From: Lachnospiraceae bacterium
GTDB lineage: Bacteria > Bacillota > Clostridia > Lachnospirales > Lachnospiraceae
Assembly (NCBI GenBank): GCA_017553505.1
Contig: JAFZLD010000015.1
Span: forward strand, 84,964-148,963
Direction of reading: 5' to 3'
DNA: 64,000 nt
Part shown: positions 7,662-16,003 of the stretch, piece by piece
Position numbering within the stretch: position 1 is the stretch's first letter
How the letters are laid out: the number at the start of each line of letters is the position of its first letter
The notes under the pieces: model-generated
Database searches by the model: none
The model's input: only the letters and a program-made list of their open reading frames with translations
What the model was told of the DNA's origin: nothing
Translations under genes and position numbers: made by a program

Positions 7662-8648
7662 ATGAGTCAAGAGAGAAAACCTTTGGTTACACACATTTTC
7701 ACAGCAGATCCGTCGGCACATGTATTTGACGGTAAGATATACATCTATCCTTCGCACGACATCCCTCATGAAGGTGAGGACAATGACAGTGGCGATGAGT
7801 ACAGAATGGAAGATTATCACATTCTTTCCATGGATGACCTCGATGCCAAGTGCGTAGACAACGGCGAGGCTCTTCACGTAAGAGACGTTAAGTGGGCCAG
7901 CAAGCAGATGTGGGCTCCCGACGTTGCATTTAAGAACGACACTTATTATCTTTATTTCCCTGCACGTGACAAGGAAGGCTTATTCAGAATCGGCGTTGCC
8001 ACTTCCAAGTCTCCCGTAGGACCTTTCAAGGCAGAGGACAACTACATTCAGGGAAGCTACAGCATCGATCCCGCTTCTTTTGTAGATGAAGACGGACGTG
8101 CATATCTTTACTACGGCGGTCTCTGGGGAGGCCAGCTCGACAACTGGAAGAAGGGCTACTACGATGCCAAGGATTGCCAGTTAGAGGGTTCGATTAATCC
8201 CGACGAGGCAGCTCAGGGACCTATGTTCGCAGAGCTTAACGACGACATGGTTTCCTTTAAGACCGAGCCCAAGAATCTTACCATTCTTGATGAGAACGGC
8301 GAGCCAATCAAGGTAGGAGACGAGGACAGACGCTACTTCGAAGGTCCTTGGATGCACAAGTACAACGGCAAATATTATCTTTCATACTCAACCGGTACCA
8401 CACACTACCTTGTATACGCTACTTCCGACAGCCCCGCAGGTCCTTTCACCTACGGAGGACGTATCATGGAGCCTGTACTCGGCTGGACTACTCACCACTC
8501 AATCGTTGAATACAAGGGTAAGTGGTATTTGTTCTATCACGATTGCGAGCTTTCAAACGGTATCAACCACAGAAGATGCGTTAAGTTTACCGAGCTTAAG
8601 TACAATCCCGACGGAAGCATTATTACAATCAAGCCTTACGAAAAGTAA
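7662..8648 (+). CDS. GH43 family glycoside hydrolase (beta-xylosidase / arabinofuranosidase)
   Basis: Five-bladed beta-propeller hydrolase acting on xylo- or arabino-oligosaccharides. 328 aa, a single GH43 catalytic domain. The three catalytic acids are visible: general base D16 (FTADPSAHVF), pKa-modulating D136 (YSIDPASFVDEDG) and general acid E227 (RYFEGPWMH). No signal peptide or membrane segment, so it should be cytoplasmic and process imported oligomers. AGGAGAAAAGT precedes the ATG. It has its own promoter and terminator, but lies upstream of a sugar ABC importer with a YesMN sensor, a sensible partner set. Xylosidase and arabinofuranosidase specificity cannot be separated by eye. Confidence 0.9.
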   Translation: MSQERKPLVTHIFTADPSAHVFDGKIYIYPSHDIPHEGEDNDSGDEYRMEDYHILSMDDLDAKCVDNGEALHVRDVKWASKQMWAPDVAFKNDTYYLYFPARDKEGLFRIGVATSKSPVGPFKAEDNYIQGSYSIDPASFVDEDGRAYLYYGGLWGGQLDNWKKGYYDAKDCQLEGSINPDEAAQGPMFAELNDDMVSFKTEPKNLTILDENGEPIKVGDEDRRYFEGPWMHKYNGKYYLSYSTGTTHYLVYATSDSPAGPFTYGGRIMEPVLGWTTHHSIVEYKGKWYLFYHDCELSNGINHRRCVKFTELKYNPDGSIITIKPYEK

Positions 8649-8671
8649 AATTTTTACATATTGTACACATT

Positions 8672-8704
8672 GCCCCATTCTCATTGCGAGGATGGGGCTT
8701 TTTG
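8672..8704 (+). terminator. Terminator after GH43
   Basis: Stem GCCCCATTCTC / GAGGATGGGGC with loop ATTGC, then TTTTT. The next 245 bases up to the lipoprotein hold TTGACA at 8724-8729 without a convincing -10, and an AT-rich run of AAGTAAAAA-like repeats; no gene was seen there. Confidence 0.82.
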
Positions 8705-8950
8705 TATGTTTCTCAAGCATTTTATTGACACCTGTTGAACAGATTGCTATCGCAAGTAAAAATAATGCTTGTCGCGAGCGCGCAGATTGCACAAAAGTAA
8801 AACGTTTTTTAGTGAAAAAACGTACAATAAGTAAAAAATGTACTTGTAGAAGTAAAAAAATATCATTCACTTAAGACAAAATTTGTAACAAAATAAGACA
8901 TACAGTGCGGAATGAGTCCAATTGTGGGAAAATTTGAAGCAAAGCACCGA

Positions 8951-9508
8951 ATGTATATGAGGGTTAAAAAATCTTTAGTTCTTTTGCTGACATTTAGCAT
9001 AATGGTTGCAGTCTTTACAGGATGCTCCAAGAGTAATAGTCCTCTCACCGGAGAGTGGGCATACTTACATGACAAGGAAACCGCCGCATTCACGGTTACA
9101 TCCAAGGGCAAAGCGGTTTTGGACGGCACCGAGTATGATTGCAAATATGATGATTCCTTCATAACTTTGTCAGCTTCCGATTCCAACACTAAGAAACTCA
9201 GATACATACTTACGGACGAAGGTTTGATTCTTTACAAATCAACTGACTATACATATTCCGGTGAAGGCACTCCTACTGATGTAGTAGGCCACTGGGAAGA
9301 TACGAAAGACAGCTGGAGTTATGACTTTACTTCAGACGGTGCATTTGTCGAAGACGGTTTCTTTTCCGGAAAATACACGGTTAACACTTCGGAGGGCACG
9401 ATAGTCCTTGATTACAACGAAGACTTCGACGACACGACGATTTACTACACCTTATCGGGTAACACGATTACAATCGAGTACCCGTGGAAGATGGTAAAGC
9501 TTCACTAA
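8951..9508 (+). CDS. Small lipoprotein of unknown function
   Basis: About 185 aa. Residues 1-25 form a lipoprotein signal (basic MRVKK, a hydrophobic stretch, then lipobox FTGC), so the mature protein would be anchored on the outer face of the membrane. The mature part shows two similar beta-rich halves beginning LTGEWAYLHD and VVGHWEDTKD, like the lipocalin-like repeats common in Lachnospiraceae lipoproteins. I recognise no catalytic motif. The start is uncertain: ATGs at 8912, 8951 and 8957 all lack a strong ribosome site; 8951 gives a compact signal peptide. It lies 64 bp before the sugar-binding protein and may share its transcript, as no good promoter was seen between them. Confidence 0.7.
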   Translation: MYMRVKKSLVLLLTFSIMVAVFTGCSKSNSPLTGEWAYLHDKETAAFTVTSKGKAVLDGTEYDCKYDDSFITLSASDSNTKKLRYILTDEGLILYKSTDYTYSGEGTPTDVVGHWEDTKDSWSYDFTSDGAFVEDGFFSGKYTVNTSEGTIVLDYNEDFDDTTIYYTLSGNTITIEYPWKMVKLH

Positions 9509-9572
9509 TTTCGGATATAGGGGGCTGTCCCCTTTATCAATACAAACTTATTTTTTCTAAAGGAGGAAAATT

Positions 9573-10904
9573 ATGAAAAAATTTGTTGCTATGGTTTTAG
9601 CAGCAGCCATGGTATGCGGCCTTTGCGCATGTGGCGAAACTAAGACAGAAACAAGCACAAGCACAGCTACAAGCACCAGCACTGTAGAAGCCAGCACAGA
9701 GACTTCTACCGAGCCTGCTCCCGAACCCGCTACAGACGAGCAGATCTCTCTTAAGATGTGGTGTATCGCTACTGAGAGCGATTCCAACTACCCTGCTTAC
9801 AAGCAGGCTATCGAAGAGGTTACAGCAGCTCATCCCGAAATCAACTTCGAGTGGGAAGCTACCGAGAACGAAGCTTACAAGACAAAGATTAAGGCAGCTG
9901 CAGCAGCTAACGAGCTTCCTGACATCTTCTTTACTTGGGGCGGCGCATTCCTTGGCGATTTCGTTAAGGCTGATCGCGTTTACTGCTTAGACGATGCTTA
10001 CAAGGCATTCACAGCAGACCTTCCCGAGTCTATGCTTGACAACACCACATACGGTGGCAAGCACTACGGTGTTCCGCTTACCATGAACGTTGTTGGCTTA
10101 TTCGCTAACATGGACATGCTTGCAGAAGTTGGATACACAGAAGTACCCAAGACTTATGACGAACTCATCGATTGCTGCGATAAGCTTGTTGCAGCAGGCA
10201 AGATTCCTTTCGGATGCTCCGGTAAGGAAACATGGTGTGTAACCGAGTACATCGAGCCCCTTCTTGAGAAGACCATCGGTGCAGGCGAACTCGCTAAGAT
10301 TTTTGCAAAAGAATCTACTTGGAACAACGAAGACATCAAGAAAGCTATCGGCTACTTCCAGGAATGGATTGCTAAGGGCTACTTCGATCCTTCAGGTATT
10401 TCACTTGGTAACGACGAAGTTAAGAACAACTTCCTCCAGGGTAAGTACGCATTCTACCAGAATGGTACATGGAACTGTGGTGATGTTGCAGCAGCAAGCT
10501 TCAAGTCTGCAGTATCTGAGTTCCCTGTAATTGACTCCAGCAAGTCAGCTCTTGGTCAGCTCATCGGCGGACCTTCCGATACACTTGCAGTAGCAGCTTC
10601 TTCTCCTAACGCTGAAGTAGCAGCTAACTTCACATTCGAACTTGGTAGAGCAATCTGCCACTACAGCTATCTTGCAGGTTCAGGTCTTCCTTCTTGGAAG
10701 GTAGATTACGAGACTCCTGATGTTAACCCTCTTACTCAGGCAGTTGCAGAAATCTGTAACAAGGCTACCGGTTATGTTCTTTTCGGCGATACCGCTATGG
10801 ACGCTGATACCGCACAGATCTATCTTGACTACGTAAGCCAGATTTACGGCAGCGAGATTGACGGCGATGGATTTGTATCCGGCTTAACAGATGATATTGG
10901 CTAA
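9573..10904 (+). CDS. ABC sugar transporter, substrate-binding lipoprotein
   Basis: Extracellular solute-binding protein (family 1, MalE-like), 443 aa, capturing an oligosaccharide for the two permeases downstream. Signal peptide with lipobox LCAC (cysteine near residue 20), then a Ser/Thr-rich linker (about residues 22-45), then the binding fold (DIFFTWGGAFLGDF, GVPLTMNVVGLFANMDM, YAFYQNGTWN). A strong AAAGGAGG lies 6 nt before the ATG. The ligand is not evident; the GH43, GH10 and GH51 genes nearby suggest xylo- or arabino-oligosaccharide. A hairpin directly after the gene probably lets the binding protein be made in excess over the permeases. Confidence 0.93.
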   Translation: MKKFVAMVLAAAMVCGLCACGETKTETSTSTATSTSTVEASTETSTEPAPEPATDEQISLKMWCIATESDSNYPAYKQAIEEVTAAHPEINFEWEATENEAYKTKIKAAAAANELPDIFFTWGGAFLGDFVKADRVYCLDDAYKAFTADLPESMLDNTTYGGKHYGVPLTMNVVGLFANMDMLAEVGYTEVPKTYDELIDCCDKLVAAGKIPFGCSGKETWCVTEYIEPLLEKTIGAGELAKIFAKESTWNNEDIKKAIGYFQEWIAKGYFDPSGISLGNDEVKNNFLQGKYAFYQNGTWNCGDVAAASFKSAVSEFPVIDSSKSALGQLIGGPSDTLAVAASSPNAEVAANFTFELGRAICHYSYLAGSGLPSWKVDYETPDVNPLTQAVAEICNKATGYVLFGDTAMDADTAQIYLDYVSQIYGSEIDGDGFVSGLTDDIG

Positions 10905-10940
10905 TTGAAGCTTAAACATCAAAACATCTAAGTAAGATGT

Positions 10941-10988
10941 AGGCGGCCTTTTACGGACCGGTAAAGGTACGGAGAGGCCGCCTTTTTT
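10941..10988 (+). terminator. Intra-operon hairpin between binding protein and permease
   Basis: AGGCGGCC (10941-10948) pairs with GGCCGCCT (10976-10983), followed by a six-T run. It looks like a real terminator but lies inside an obvious importer operon, so partial readthrough is the likely role. Confidence 0.8.
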
Positions 10989-11004
10989 GAAAGGTAATAT
11001 TAGG

Positions 11005-11898
11005 ATGAATAAAAAAGTCAAAAACGGTATCAATATATTTTTGTTTTTGCTTCCCGGCTTGGCATTGTTCATTGGGGTTTTGATTGCTCCCATTTTCATG
11101 TCATTCAGATACAGTCTCCATGACATGAGTCTGTTAGACCCTTTGACCAAAGAAAATTATATTGGCTTTAATAACTACGTTAAATTATTTACAAGCGGAA
11201 GTATCCATTTCCCCAAAGCGCTGCTTAATTCACTGCTTCTTGCGGCATTATCGGTGTTTATTCAGTTACCTCTTTCTTTGGGCCTTGCGCTTTTACTCGG
11301 TAAAGGTATGAAAGGTGAAAGAGGATTCTTATCGGTATACTTTATGCCGGTACTTATTTCGACAATTATCATAGGTCAGTTATGGTTAAAAATATATAAT
11401 CCCGATTACGGTTTGCTCACCAGAGCTTTATGGGCTTTGCATATTTTGCCCAAAGGCCAGCTGATTCAGTGGTTGGGAGACAAGAAAATAGCGTTAGCAT
11501 CTGCGTTTGTGCCTATTTTGTGGCAGTACGTAGGCTATCACATGTTACTTATGTATGCAGGTGTTAAGGGTGTATCCCCCGACCTTCGTGAAGCTGCAAT
11601 GCTTGATGGCGCAACCGACGGTCAGATTAACAGATACATCGTTATCCCTTCCATTAAGCCCATCATTAAAGTCAGCGTTATTTTCGCAGTAACAGGTTCA
11701 CTTAAATCTTACGACCTTATCAAGGTTCTTACCGATGGTGGTCCTAACCATGCGACAGAAGTGCCTACCACAATTATGATCAACCAGTTGATTCTTCGTA
11801 ACAAAGCCGGAATGGGAAGTACGATTGCAGTTATGCTTATTGTGCTTTGCTTCTTCTTTGCACTAGTAATCAATAAGGTATTTAAGAAGGAGGATTAA
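11005..11898 (+). CDS. ABC sugar transporter permease, MalF-like
   Basis: 297-aa inner-membrane permease with six predicted segments starting at IFLFLLPGLALFIGVLIAP. The EAA loop that docks the ATPase is at LREAAMLDGATDGQINRYIVIPSIKP. ATG 11005 is chosen; an in-frame TTG at 10987 overlaps the terminator T-run, and GAAAGGT at 10989-10995 serves ATG. One base separates its stop from the next permease. No ATPase gene is in this operon; such importers often share an MsmX/UgpC-type ATPase encoded elsewhere. Confidence 0.92.
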   Translation: MNKKVKNGINIFLFLLPGLALFIGVLIAPIFMSFRYSLHDMSLLDPLTKENYIGFNNYVKLFTSGSIHFPKALLNSLLLAALSVFIQLPLSLGLALLLGKGMKGERGFLSVYFMPVLISTIIIGQLWLKIYNPDYGLLTRALWALHILPKGQLIQWLGDKKIALASAFVPILWQYVGYHMLLMYAGVKGVSPDLREAAMLDGATDGQINRYIVIPSIKPIIKVSVIFAVTGSLKSYDLIKVLTDGGPNHATEVPTTIMINQLILRNKAGMGSTIAVMLIVLCFFFALVINKVFKKED

Positions 11899-11899
11899 G

Positions 11900-12772
11900 A
11901 TGGCTAAAGAATCAAAGACTCCGATGACTATCGATGATTACTACATTAAGAAGACCAACCCCGTAGTTAAGGTGCTCATTTACATCTTCCTGGCATTTTG
12001 GCTCTTGGTTAACCTTTTCCCGCTTTACTGGATGTTTACTTTTTCCTTTAAGACCAATGAGGAAATATACGGTAAAAATGTAGCCGGTTTACCTCATGAA
12101 TGGAACTGGCAGTATTACAAAATAGCCATGGAAAGAGTTAACATGATTAAGCTCTTTGGTAACAGTATTCTTGTTGCGGTTATTACAATCGCAATAACAA
12201 TAATTGTTTCACTTATGGCTACATACGCACTTACACGTCTTAAATGGAGAGGTCGTACACTTGTAAACAGCTTCTTTATGCTGGGACTTACCATACCGCT
12301 TCATGCGGCGTTGGTTCCCCTTTATAAGGCTATCAAGCTTGCAGGCATATTTGATACAATGTGGGCTCTCATTATTCCTTATGCAGCGTTCTCACTTGCG
12401 ATGGGTATCCTTATCAGCACAGGATTTATGGGCGAGATTCCCATGGACCTTGACGAAGCTGCTTGTATCGACGGATGCGGTGTATGGGGCACATTCATAA
12501 GAATCATCTGCCCGCTTATGACACCCGCACTTGCTACTATCGGAATTTATACCTTCTTACAGTGCTGGAACGAGTTCCTTTTCGCAAGTACGTATACCAG
12601 CGCGTTTAAGACTATTCCCGTCGGCGTTCAGCAGTTCTTCGGTCAGCATACCACTGACTGGGGCGTTGTCGGTGCTGCACTTGTAATGGCAACTTTCCCT
12701 ACACTTCTTATCTACGTATTCTTAAGCAGAAAGATTCAGGAAAGCTTCATGGCAGGCGCTATCAAAGGTTAA
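11900..12772 (+). CDS. ABC sugar transporter permease, MalG-like
   Basis: 290-aa partner permease. N-terminal segment VLIYIFLAFWLLVNLFPLYWM, FSFKTNEEIYG (typical of MalG-type proteins), and the EAA loop LDEAACIDGCGVWGTFIRIICPLMTPAL. It should form a heterodimer with the preceding permease. AAGGAGGATTAAG precedes the ATG and overlaps the previous stop region, indicating tight coupling. Confidence 0.92.
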   Translation: MAKESKTPMTIDDYYIKKTNPVVKVLIYIFLAFWLLVNLFPLYWMFTFSFKTNEEIYGKNVAGLPHEWNWQYYKIAMERVNMIKLFGNSILVAVITIAITIIVSLMATYALTRLKWRGRTLVNSFFMLGLTIPLHAALVPLYKAIKLAGIFDTMWALIIPYAAFSLAMGILISTGFMGEIPMDLDEAACIDGCGVWGTFIRIICPLMTPALATIGIYTFLQCWNEFLFASTYTSAFKTIPVGVQQFFGQHTTDWGVVGAALVMATFPTLLIYVFLSRKIQESFMAGAIKG

Positions 12773-12786
12773 TAAAGATTTTAAAG

Positions 12787-12831
12787 AAGTCATCAGTCGA
12801 CGTTAAAACGTTTTGTCTGATGGCTTTTTTT
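12787..12831 (+). terminator. Terminator of the sugar importer operon
   Basis: AGTCATCAG pairs with CTGATGGCT (one G-U), with further weak pairing inside, followed by seven T. Confidence 0.82.
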
Positions 12832-12880
12832 GTCGTGTCGTGGTAAACTGTTTGTGTATTATTTCGGGGCGGTGGATTAA

Positions 12881-14671
12881 ATGGGAACAGGTAAAAGAAC
12901 TAAAGAAGATAAAAAGCGTTTTTTATCGGGCACGTCGCTGGCAGTAAAGGTATGGTACATTATTGGCGGCGTTTTTTTACTGTTTACCATTATGTTTTCG
13001 ATTTCGGCCCTTGTACTCAGGGAACGTTCCATCAGAGACTACGAAATAAGAGAATCTGAGACCATCCTTAATTCCATGTCCGGAAGTATCACCGCCAATA
13101 TAGAGAATTACAAAGACATTTCGCGACTGGTTATGCTTAACAAGCAGGTGACAGCTTTCTTAAGAGCCCCGGCAGAAGAGGTGGGGGCAGGTCTTAAGAA
13201 CGATACCATTTACGGTATCAACGATATTTTTATGGTTTCAGACTATGTCGATTCCGTATTTATATTCAGGTCAGACAATCATTACGTTACTACCGGTAAA
13301 GGTTTATACCATATTGATTACGATCTTATGGAAGATGAAACCTGGCATGCGCATATCAAGGAAAGGGAAGGCGGTGCGGCAATTTCTTTAAACGGTAACG
13401 GCGCTGTATACAGAGCTAACGGCAACCAGCTACTTACCATCGGCCGCGACATCTATGATATTTATTTGCAGAAGCCTGTAGGCCTGCTTCTTGTCAATAT
13501 TTCCACGGGTATGCTTAAAAGCGCCACCGAGAGTCAGAAGGGTTCAAAAGTCTGCATCGTATCCGAAGACGGCACGCTTCTTGCGGGCGATAAGTCTGTA
13601 AGTGAGTATTTTACCTCCGACATGGCCATCAGGTACACGATGGTTCATAAGTCCGTAAGAGGTAATAAAAATGTGCGAATGATTTCATCTATCAGGGTTC
13701 CCGATACGCCGATTATCGTAATGTGTGCATCCAATGCTTCGGCTCAGTCGATTCCCGTAGAGACCACCGCTGTAATGCTTCTTTTGTTTGTGACCTTTGT
13801 AGTATCGATTTCTTTTGCCGCAGTATTCATTTCAAGGAATATTACGCATCCCATATACACTCTTTCCGCCGAAATGGAGAAGACCAAAGAAGCGGGATGG
13901 CTTAAGAAGATTGACGCCGAGATGCCGCGTAACGAGCTTTCCATGCTCAAAGAAAGCTACAACAGCATTATCGATTACTTAAACGACCTCTTCACAAGGC
14001 TTATAGACAAAGAAAAATCAGTGCAAAAAGCGGAAATGCGAGTGCTTCATGAGCAGATTAAGCCGCACTTCCTGTATAATTCGCTTGAGACCATCAGTTT
14101 TATGGCGCTTGACGCGGGAGCCAAAGACGTTCATTCTGCGCTTGAAACACTCGGAAGCTTTTACAGGAATTTCTTAAGCAAAGGAAACCGAGAGATACCG
14201 CTTAGCCGTGAAATCAGCATTATCAAGGACTATCTGGCGCTTCAGAAGCTAAGGTACGGTGATATAATCAACGATGAGTATGACATTTCGGAGGATACGC
14301 TTGATATAAAGATTCCGAAACTTATTCTTCAGCCGCTTGTCGAGAACAGTATATATCACGGCATCAGGCTTACCGGCGAGCCCGGCACCATCAAGATCAC
14401 ATCGTATCTTGAGGATGACGATATTCATATTATTGTGCGGGATACGGGCGTTGGTATGAGTCAGGACACTATAGATGAATTGCTGGGACGTTCCGAAACA
14501 CCTGTAGAGGACCAGAATGCAAGTTTCGGATTGAAGGGTACCATTGAGAGAATTAAGTATTATTGCGATTATAAAGATGTAGTGAGAATCAGAAGCGAAA
14601 TAGGTGAGTTCACCGAGATAGAGCTTATTATTCCCACCAAGCTTAAGGAGGAAGAACGGGGTAATGTATAG
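12881..14671 (+). CDS. Sensor histidine kinase, YesM/LytS type
   Basis: 596 aa. Transmembrane segments at about residues 25-45 and 296-318 enclose a 250-residue extracellular sensor domain. A HAMP linker follows (RNITHPIYTLSAEM), then the His_kinase domain with the phospho-acceptor H396 in IKPHFLYNSLE, and a C-terminal HATPase domain with LQPLVENSIYHG (N box) and VRDTGVGMS (G1 box). It overlaps the response regulator by 8 bp. Position directly after the importer suggests it senses the imported sugar or its binding protein and controls this locus; that is inference from neighbourhood. Confidence 0.93.
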   Translation: MGTGKRTKEDKKRFLSGTSLAVKVWYIIGGVFLLFTIMFSISALVLRERSIRDYEIRESETILNSMSGSITANIENYKDISRLVMLNKQVTAFLRAPAEEVGAGLKNDTIYGINDIFMVSDYVDSVFIFRSDNHYVTTGKGLYHIDYDLMEDETWHAHIKEREGGAAISLNGNGAVYRANGNQLLTIGRDIYDIYLQKPVGLLLVNISTGMLKSATESQKGSKVCIVSEDGTLLAGDKSVSEYFTSDMAIRYTMVHKSVRGNKNVRMISSIRVPDTPIIVMCASNASAQSIPVETTAVMLLLFVTFVVSISFAAVFISRNITHPIYTLSAEMEKTKEAGWLKKIDAEMPRNELSMLKESYNSIIDYLNDLFTRLIDKEKSVQKAEMRVLHEQIKPHFLYNSLETISFMALDAGAKDVHSALETLGSFYRNFLSKGNREIPLSREISIIKDYLALQKLRYGDIINDEYDISEDTLDIKIPKLILQPLVENSIYHGIRLTGEPGTIKITSYLEDDDIHIIVRDTGVGMSQDTIDELLGRSETPVEDQNASFGLKGTIERIKYYCDYKDVVRIRSEIGEFTEIELIIPTKLKEEERGNV

Positions 14672-15395
14672 GGTTATGCTTATAGACGACGAGCAGTCTG
14701 CAAGAAGTCTGCTTAAAGCGTCCATCAACTGGGAACGCTACGATATGGAAGTGGCGGGCGAGGCCGCAAGCGGAATCGAAGCCATCAACATCATCGACGA
14801 AATCGTTCCGGACATAGCATTCGTAGACATCTCCATGCCCTTTATGAACGGCATAGAGTTTACGGAGGTTGCTACCAAAAGATATCCGGGACTCAAAATA
14901 ATCATCATGACTGCCTTCGATGAATTTGAATACGCAAGGCAGTGCATCAGGCTTCCTGTATTCGATTACATGCTTAAGCCTTTTGTACGTGCGGAGGTTG
15001 AGGAGAACCTTAAGAAGCTCAAAGATATTCTTGACCGTACAGTCAAAGACACGGAGCCTGCGGTAGAAATCGAACCGTCTTCAATCGGCCAGATTAAACG
15101 CTACATTGAAGACAACTACACCGATTCCAAGCTTAACCTTACATCGGTGGCCCAGATTTTCGGCTTCAGCGCCAGCTACTTAAGCCGAAAATTCAAGCAG
15201 GACACCGGCAAGAACTTCGTCGAGTACTTAACCGAGTGCCGCATGAAGCGCGCCATGGAGCTTGCCGCAAGCAACATGAAAATGTTCAGCGCCTCCACCG
15301 AGGTCGGCATCCCCGACCCCAACTACTTCGGCCGTTGCTTCAAAAAATACACCGGTCAAAGCTACTCCGACTACGCCTCCTCCGTCTCCAAATAA
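14664..15395 (+). CDS. Response regulator, YesN type (REC + AraC HTH)
   Basis: 243 aa. The receiver domain (residues 1-120) has the acidic pair DDEQSA, the phospho-acceptor Asp in IAFVDISMPFMNG and the conserved Lys in DYMLKPF. A short linker leads to an AraC-type double helix-turn-helix (from about residue 145; LTSVAQIFGFSASYLSRKFKQDTGKNF and VGIPDPNYFGRCFKKYTGQSYSDY). It is much shorter than the ~500-aa YesN proteins because it lacks their central region. Partner of the overlapping kinase; probable targets are the importer and nearby glycosidase promoters. Confidence 0.93.
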   Translation: MYRVMLIDDEQSARSLLKASINWERYDMEVAGEAASGIEAINIIDEIVPDIAFVDISMPFMNGIEFTEVATKRYPGLKIIIMTAFDEFEYARQCIRLPVFDYMLKPFVRAEVEENLKKLKDILDRTVKDTEPAVEIEPSSIGQIKRYIEDNYTDSKLNLTSVAQIFGFSASYLSRKFKQDTGKNFVEYLTECRMKRAMELAASNMKMFSASTEVGIPDPNYFGRCFKKYTGQSYSDYASSVSK

Positions 15396-15408
15396 CCCTC
15401 ACCCACCC

Positions 15409-15434
15409 GGGCCGACCCACGTCGGCCCTTTTTT
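15409..15434 (+). terminator. Terminator after the response regulator
   Basis: GGGCCGAC (15409-15416) pairs perfectly with GTCGGCCC (15421-15428), 4-nt loop, then six T. Confidence 0.9.
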
Positions 15435-15452
15435 ATTGCTGATGTTATTGGC

Positions 15453-15656
15453 AGCCCATCCCGGGGCGAATGAAAGGGTTCCCGACTGATCGAGACTCAC
15501 GCAAAAGAAAGTTTTACGAGCATCTTGTTTATCCGAGCTATAAAGGCGAGGCCGCTCGGACCGCTACCGCTTAAACTTCATGCGCGGAGTCTTTGGCTTT
15601 TTATTTGCTTCCGCTCGACACAGTCGTCCACCCTTTCATTCGCCCCGGGATGGGCT
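15453..15656 (+). repeat. Structured palindromic element, copy A (candidate ncRNA)
   Basis: A perfect 27-bp terminal inverted repeat (15453-15479 with 15630-15656; core CGGGGCGAATGAAAGGGT) encloses about 150 nt. A second copy (23922-24112, minus strand) aligns over its full length. Internal stems change in a paired way between copies: CCGAGC/GCTCGG here against TCGGGC/GCCCGA there; CTG-TCGA/TCGA-CAG against CTG-CCGA/TCGG-CAG; ACTTC/GGAGT against ACTTC/GAAGT. Loops stay constant (GAAAGTTTTACGA, CTATAAAGRCGAGGCC, CTACCGCTT). No convincing ORF. It lies between a terminator and another structured stretch. I do not recognise a named family; strand is set by alignment, not by known transcription. 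Confidence 0.8.
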
Positions 15657-15690
15657 CAATCTACTGTATGGCAAAGCAAGAGACAGCGAT

Positions 15691-15927
15691 TCGGCGCGGG
15701 CAAAAGTCTTTCACAAAAACTCTATCGGAGCGTCGGCGCTTAGCGGCTGTATTTTAGCCGCTTATGCACGAAAACACTTCTGTTTGAGTTGCAAAAAAGG
15801 GCTGTGCTGCCCCTCAAGCACCACTTTTTGCGTAGGGCAGACCGCAGTCTAAACGGAGCGTCTGACCGGCCGCTACGTGAGATCGAAACGGGAGGGGGTT
15901 TTTGTGGAAGACTTTTGCCCGCGGCGG
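15691..15927. repeat. Second long inverted-repeat structure (element C)
   Basis: A 25-bp stem with one G-U (15696-15720 with 15898-15922; core GGGCAAAAGTCTT) encloses about 177 nt. Inside are the hairpin AGCGGCT/AGCCGCT (742-762 of 15 kb), GCAAAAA/TTTTTGC around GGGC/GCCC (15791-15831), and CAGAC(C)GC/GCGTCTG (about 15837-15862). CGGAGCGTC occurs twice (about 15727 and 15855). It starts 34 bp after element A and ends before the GH10 terminator, so the whole ~560-bp gene-free stretch here is structured sequence. Short ORFs crossing it look incidental. Only one copy is seen, so there is no covariation support. Confidence 0.65.
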
Positions 15928-15956
15928 GGCGCGTCAGGGAGGCCAATATGAGGCAA

Positions 15957-15983
15957 TAAAAAAGGGCCGGCGGTGGCCGGCCT
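15957..15983 (-). terminator. Terminator of the GH10 xylanase gene
   Basis: Read on the minus strand: GGCCGGC, loop CACC, GCCGGCC, then CTTTTTT. It lies 20 bp beyond the xylanase stop codon. Confidence 0.88.
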
Positions 15984-16003
15984 GGGGTGGGCGTTAGGGG
16001 GTG

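Noticed and set aside
9517-9532. GGGG-CTGT-CCCC hairpin before the sugar-binding protein as a terminator
   Set aside because: The stem is only four to five pairs and is not followed by a T-run at the right distance.
15525-15946. Several 68-90-codon ORFs in the gene-free gap
   Set aside because: They cross strongly base-paired repeats, lack ribosome sites and have arginine/serine-rich composition typical of shadow frames.
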